Assembly: GCA_051651625.1 (NCBI GenBank)
Contig: JBOFSQ010000041.1
Span: 1-16,077 of the forward strand
Reading direction: 5' to 3'
Length of the DNA stretch: 16,077 bases
Source: JBOFSQ01 sp051651625
GTDB taxonomy: Bacteria > Planctomycetota > Planctomycetia > Pirellulales > Thermoguttaceae
The notes below the pieces were generated by a model. The model was not told the DNA's origin. It worked only from the letters and a program-made list of their open reading frames with translations, and ran no database searches. Both the position numbers and the translations under genes were made by a program. Positions 12,958-16,077 of this stretch are shown in pieces; the first letter of the stretch is position 1; each line of letters starts with the position of its first letter.

Positions 12958-14811
12958 ATGCCTCACCCCAGCGACGAAATGTTGCGGCGTCTTGCCGCTT
13001 GTCAACTCGATGACGAGCAAGAGATAAACCGCATCGAAGAACACTTGGAAAACTGCCCCGACTGCTGCGATAAAGTTGCCGCGTTTGAACACGCAATGAT
13101 GCCGGGCGCAGTGTCAGACCGGTCAATCGAGCAATCGGGCGACAAGAGCGAGGATCAATCCGTTCCCATTCCAGAAAAGATTGGGCACTACCAAATTTTG
13201 GGCGTTCTCGGCGGCGGCGGGATGGGAACCGTCTATCGCGGCGTGAACCCGCACCTCAACCGCCCAGTGGCTATCAAAGTCGTCAAGGCATCGCGGGGGT
13301 TTCGCAAGTCTTCCGTCAAACGATTTCAACGCGAATTGCTGGCTATCGGCAAGCTCCAACATCCGAACATCGTCGTAGCTTTTGATGCGGGCGAGTACGA
13401 AAACTCGCCGTATCTCGTGATGGAGTTGCCGAACGGAACTGACCTCGCAAGGTACGTTCAGAAGAATGGTCCGCTGCCGGTCAAGGAAGCCTGCGACATC
13501 ATCCGCCAAACCGCTCTCGGTCTGCAACACGCCCACGACGCCGGAATGGTTCACCGCGACATCAAGCCGTCGAATCTTTGGTTGACGCCCGATGGAACGG
13601 TCAAAATCCTTGACTTTGGATTGGTGGGATTTCTTGAATCAGAGGAACCGATTGCTCGTCACCATGAAACAATGGACGGAGCGATTCTTGGCAGCCCCGA
13701 TTACATTTCGCCAGAGCAGATCGCCAATTCTAAAAAGGTTGACCATCGAAGCGATATTTATTCGCTGGGGTGTACGTTTTATTATTTGCTAACCGGCACG
13801 CCGCCGTTCGGCGAAACAACGGAACTCCTCACCACACTCAACGCACATGTAAAAAACGATCTCCCGCCATTGAAAAATTATCGCAATGACGTGCCCGCGT
13901 CGGTTGAAGCCGTGCTGCGAAAAATGACGGCAACGAAGAGGGAGAACCGCCACGATTCGGCGGCGGAAGTAGCGGTGGCTATTGAACGCAATCAACTACC
14001 GTCTCGCCCATCGTCTCACGTTTCTGCTGCGCCAATTCGTATCGTCCGAAAAGCAGCAACACCGGCGGCACCGGGCGTCGAATCGCTGATGAAACGCGGG
14101 CAACTCTTTTTAGAAGATTCCGATTGGAAACAGGCGAACGATTATTTTGAGAAGGTGTTGGACATCGATCCGGAATATGCACCGGCATATATCGGCAAGT
14201 TGTGTGCGGAGTTGAAAGTCCGCGAAGGAGAACTGCTTGGCAATCACGAAACACCGATTGCGCAGCACAGTCTTTTCATAAAAGCGGTTCGTTTTGCGGA
14301 TGAGGAATATAAATCAAAGATCGAAGGGTATGATCAAAAAATACGGACACGATTAGAGGATGAGGAAAGGCAACGATTGAAAGAACAATACAGGTGTTTA
14401 GGAGAACAAGCGAAAACGGCTGCGACAGGAATAGACTGGCGAAAACTTGCCGAAGCGTGTCGTGCCATGAATGGCTATAGAAATACAGCCGAATTGGCAG
14501 AACAGTGTGAAGAGCGTGCCCGTAAAATAAGAGAAAAAAAGTTGCGTTTTCAATCGCGTCTTCAAGCGTATATTTCTGCTGGAGGCTTGCATACCGTTGG
14601 CTTGAAGACGGACGGCACAGTTGTCGCTACAGTAATGAATGGACTTGTTGATTGCAGTACGCAAGGCTGGCGAGATATTATTGCGGTTTCTGCTGGAGGC
14701 AGTCATACCGTTGGCTTGAAAGCGGACGGCACAGTTGTCGCAGTTGGAAATAATAATGATGATGGTCGATGCGATACGCAAGGCTGGCGAGATATAGGTC
14801 CACCAAGGTAG
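12958..14811 (+). CDS. zinc-finger / Ser-Thr protein kinase / TPR / truncated RCC1-repeat protein
   Basis: A 617-residue cytosolic Hanks-type kinase that phosphorylates Ser/Thr. Domains in order: anti-sigma-like zinc finger (H29-x3-C33-x2-C36); kinase ~78-344 with glycine loop LGGGGMGTVYRG, K107 in VAIK, HRD at 199-201 (HRDIKPSN), DFG at 219-221 and SPDYISPEQ activation segment; a TPR-like unit ~375-415 (GQLFLEDSDWKQANDYFEKV); a charged helical segment with MNGYRNTAELAEQCEER; and two RCC1-like repeats of 38 residues (from 541 and 579: SAGGLHTVGLKTDGTVVA). All catalytic residues are present. The protein stops in the third repeat (RDI, then GPPR), so the usual multi-bladed propeller is missing. 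No membrane helix links kinase to tail, unusual for sensor kinases. No clear Shine-Dalgarno; the start is set by the zinc finger. Base use turns AT-richer in the last third. Confidence 0.92.
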   Translation: MPHPSDEMLRRLAACQLDDEQEINRIEEHLENCPDCCDKVAAFEHAMMPGAVSDRSIEQSGDKSEDQSVPIPEKIGHYQILGVLGGGGMGTVYRGVNPHLNRPVAIKVVKASRGFRKSSVKRFQRELLAIGKLQHPNIVVAFDAGEYENSPYLVMELPNGTDLARYVQKNGPLPVKEACDIIRQTALGLQHAHDAGMVHRDIKPSNLWLTPDGTVKILDFGLVGFLESEEPIARHHETMDGAILGSPDYISPEQIANSKKVDHRSDIYSLGCTFYYLLTGTPPFGETTELLTTLNAHVKNDLPPLKNYRNDVPASVEAVLRKMTATKRENRHDSAAEVAVAIERNQLPSRPSSHVSAAPIRIVRKAATPAAPGVESLMKRGQLFLEDSDWKQANDYFEKVLDIDPEYAPAYIGKLCAELKVREGELLGNHETPIAQHSLFIKAVRFADEEYKSKIEGYDQKIRTRLEDEERQRLKEQYRCLGEQAKTAATGIDWRKLAEACRAMNGYRNTAELAEQCEERARKIREKKLRFQSRLQAYISAGGLHTVGLKTDGTVVATVMNGLVDCSTQGWRDIIAVSAGGSHTVGLKADGTVVAVGNNNDDGRCDTQGWRDIGPPR

Positions 14812-14992
14812 GCAACCGGCGGGGACAGTGAAACTTTAGAGCGGTTTTTACGCGTTTTTGGGAAAGTGCAGGTCGGAAATCAATGGCGGGCTAATACATG
14901 TTGGAAGCGTAGAGCTAATTGACAGTGTTTTACCCACCGCCGTTTTTTGAAAGGTGCAGATACTTACAGCATTCATTTTAGAGGAGTAACCT

Positions 14993-15944
14993 ATGAGTGG
15001 AAAGCCTATCGTCGTTTTTATAAGTTCGACGTGTTACGATCTTGCAGATGTTCGTTTTGAATTGAGGTATTACCTTGAAGAGCGAGGCTTCATAGTAAAA
15101 ATGTCGGAGGATATTAATTCAGCATTTTGTGTTGATCCTACCGTCGATTCAATCGAGTCTTGCTTGCAAAATCTTGAACAGTCATGTGTTGTGGTGTGTA
15201 TTATCGACAAACGGTATGGTCCTTGTTTGGGAGGACAATTTAGCGATCTGTCTGCTACACATACAGAAGTCAGGCATGCGAGAAAAAAACGCAAGCCAAT
15301 TCTATACTTTATGAGAGATGTTGCAATGTCTGAATACAAACAACTCAAAACGAATGCAGTATTTAATCCAAAATACATTGAAATCGGAACAGATAATGCG
15401 GAGAAGTCTGTATCACAAGCAGCAATGTACAAAAAGTTTGTCGATGAAATTGTTAATCTTCATAACGCCAAGAAGTCAAAACATTCAAACTGGGCGGACA
15501 CATTCAAATCGTCATATGATTTGAAACCTATTGTATATCGCAGATTGGTTGATTTATTTCCAGAAAATAATTACATTTTGGCATTAAAACCAGATCGCTT
15601 TGCCAGATCGCTTTGTACGCATGAATTTTAATATCAACAATATAATGCACGGTTCTTTTGTCGCTACTTGGAGTACATCAGGCGTTGTAAGTAACGTCAA
15701 ATGCGGTTTGCGGACTGGCGACAACGATAAGAGCGAAACTCAAAAACAGTCTACTGTAATTGAGGGTAAGGATAAAATAGACAGTCATCACAATTGTGCG
15801 GATTTGTTGCCAGAAAAGTACAACTCTGTCTGGTGCGAGTATTCAAATCTTTTTGGCGACCGTTATCGAATTGAACATGAGCTACACAAGTCTTCCTGCG
15901 TGAATGACTGTAGCGGAAAACAAAGAACAGACATAGGGCCCTAG
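14993..15944 (+). pseudogene. DUF4062 protein, split by a 13-bp tandem duplication
   Basis: The first frame (14993-15631, 212 residues) starts after AGAGGAG and carries a full DUF4062 domain at ~6-105: VFISSTCYDLADVRFELRYYL, VVVCIIDKRYGPCLGG, SATHTEVRHARKKRKPILYF. DUF4062 is a TIR/Rossmann-like domain found alone or fused to NACHT/STAND ATPases and is often linked to defence or signalling. At KPDRF (residue 203) the frame is lost: CCAGATCGCTTTG occurs twice in tandem (15590-15615). Removing one copy restores one ORF of ~312 residues, whose second part (NNIMHGSFVATWSTSG, then VWCEYSNLFGDRYRIEHEL) looks like a C-terminal beta-sandwich. The 212-residue form could still be made. The gene is visibly AT-richer than lpxD or the GNAT gene, suggesting transfer, and a transposase fragment lies just downstream. 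The end (KQRTDIGP) may itself be set by that insertion. Confidence 0.8.
15590..15615 (+). repeat. exact 13-bp tandem duplication CCAGATCGCTTTG x2
   Basis: Copies at 15590-15602 and 15603-15615 are identical. Thirteen is not a multiple of three, so the duplication breaks the DUF4062 frame; both copies encode PDRF in their respective frames. Confidence 0.95.
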
Positions 15945-15950
15945 AGCATT

Positions 15951-16077
15951 TTACGTTTTCGCATACCCATCGTGTCGGAAGTAGTTCTTGCATTCGGTTG
16001 GCGTGAATAGCTGTGGCGAGGTTTGTAGAAATTCCTGCAGTTTGGAAACTTCACGAATCTGCTCACTACGCAACACA
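15951..16077 (-). pseudogene. C-terminal part of a probable IS630-type transposase (runs out of window)
   Basis: The minus strand is open from the window edge to a TAA at 15951-15953 and reads EQIREVSKLQEFLQTSPQLF, then TPTECKNYFRHDGYAKT. The ending 'C-x-N-Y-F-x-x-x-G-Y' after a helical segment is what I know from the C-termini of IS630-family transposases in these bacteria. Only ~42 codons are visible, so whether the rest is intact cannot be told; this entry may well be the end of a complete IS. The IS end should lie between the TAA and the DUF4062 remnant, probably near the TA and GGGCCC at 15935-15942. Confidence 0.5.

Noticed and set aside
12871..14837. GGGGGACTGGCACCTTT at 12871 and GGGGACAGTGAAACTTT at 14821 as possible direct repeats flanking the kinase gene
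   Set aside because: Similarity is only about 12 of 17 bases and no wider match or target duplication is visible; both look like common intergenic repeat scraps.
14919..14924. TTGACA as a -35 box for the DUF4062 gene
   Set aside because: No acceptable -10 lies 16-18 bases downstream (the position is a T-run), so a promoter could not be supported.

Overview
The window looks like part of a planctomycete chromosome. Evidence: two DUF1559 pseudopilin-type proteins (N-terminal GFTLVELLVVIAIIGVLVAL, C-terminal H-X9-DG) in a row with a small carboxypeptidase-regulatory-like lipoprotein; a Ser/Thr kinase with an N-terminal HxxxCxxC zinc-finger-like motif; LpxD (so an LPS-type outer membrane); and many short palindromic intergenic repeats. 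The kinase tail (GYRNTAEL-type helical segment followed by RCC1-like repeats) resembles proteins I associate with gut/rumen bacteria, but the genus cannot be fixed from sequence alone.

Layout. Positions 1-12,750 are coded almost entirely on the minus strand. From left to right: (i) 1-2065, a decayed MmeI-like DNA methyltransferase gene, truncated at the window edge, frameshifted near 366/367, and apparently split by a nested-palindrome element at 1728-1946, with a short 5' remnant and a TATAAT box beyond it; (ii) 2116-2319, hairpins and tRNA-Gln(CUG); (iii) lpxD; (iv) a repeat-rich gap at 3440-3836; (v) 3837-6938, a three-gene operon reading DUF1559-B, DUF1559-A, lipoprotein, with a 13-bp poly-G tract inside the first gene and an inverted ~60-bp repeat on each side; (vi) a double-GNAT acetyltransferase and a membrane-anchored coiled-coil protein, probably co-transcribed; (vii) tRNA-Leu(CAA); (viii) a small vWA protein; (ix) 10,700-12,750, a string of very small, poorly characterised ORFs with good ribosome-binding sites mixed with dispersed palindromic motifs.

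At about 12.75-12.96 kb the coding direction flips. A zinc finger/kinase/TPR/RCC1 protein is cut off in its third RCC1 repeat. It is followed by an AT-rich DUF4062 gene that is out of frame through an exact 13-bp tandem duplication, and then by the C-terminal end of a probable IS630-type transposase running out of the window. The right end therefore looks like an accessory region of recent transfer and decay.

How the genes may work together: the DUF1559/lipoprotein operon is a cell-surface or pseudopilus-like set whose first gene could switch on and off by poly-G slippage. The methyltransferase and the DUF4062 gene look like former restriction or defence genes now inactivated. The kinase is a cytosolic signalling protein whose C-terminal sensor/scaffold propeller has been lost. 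lpxD and the two tRNAs are core functions.
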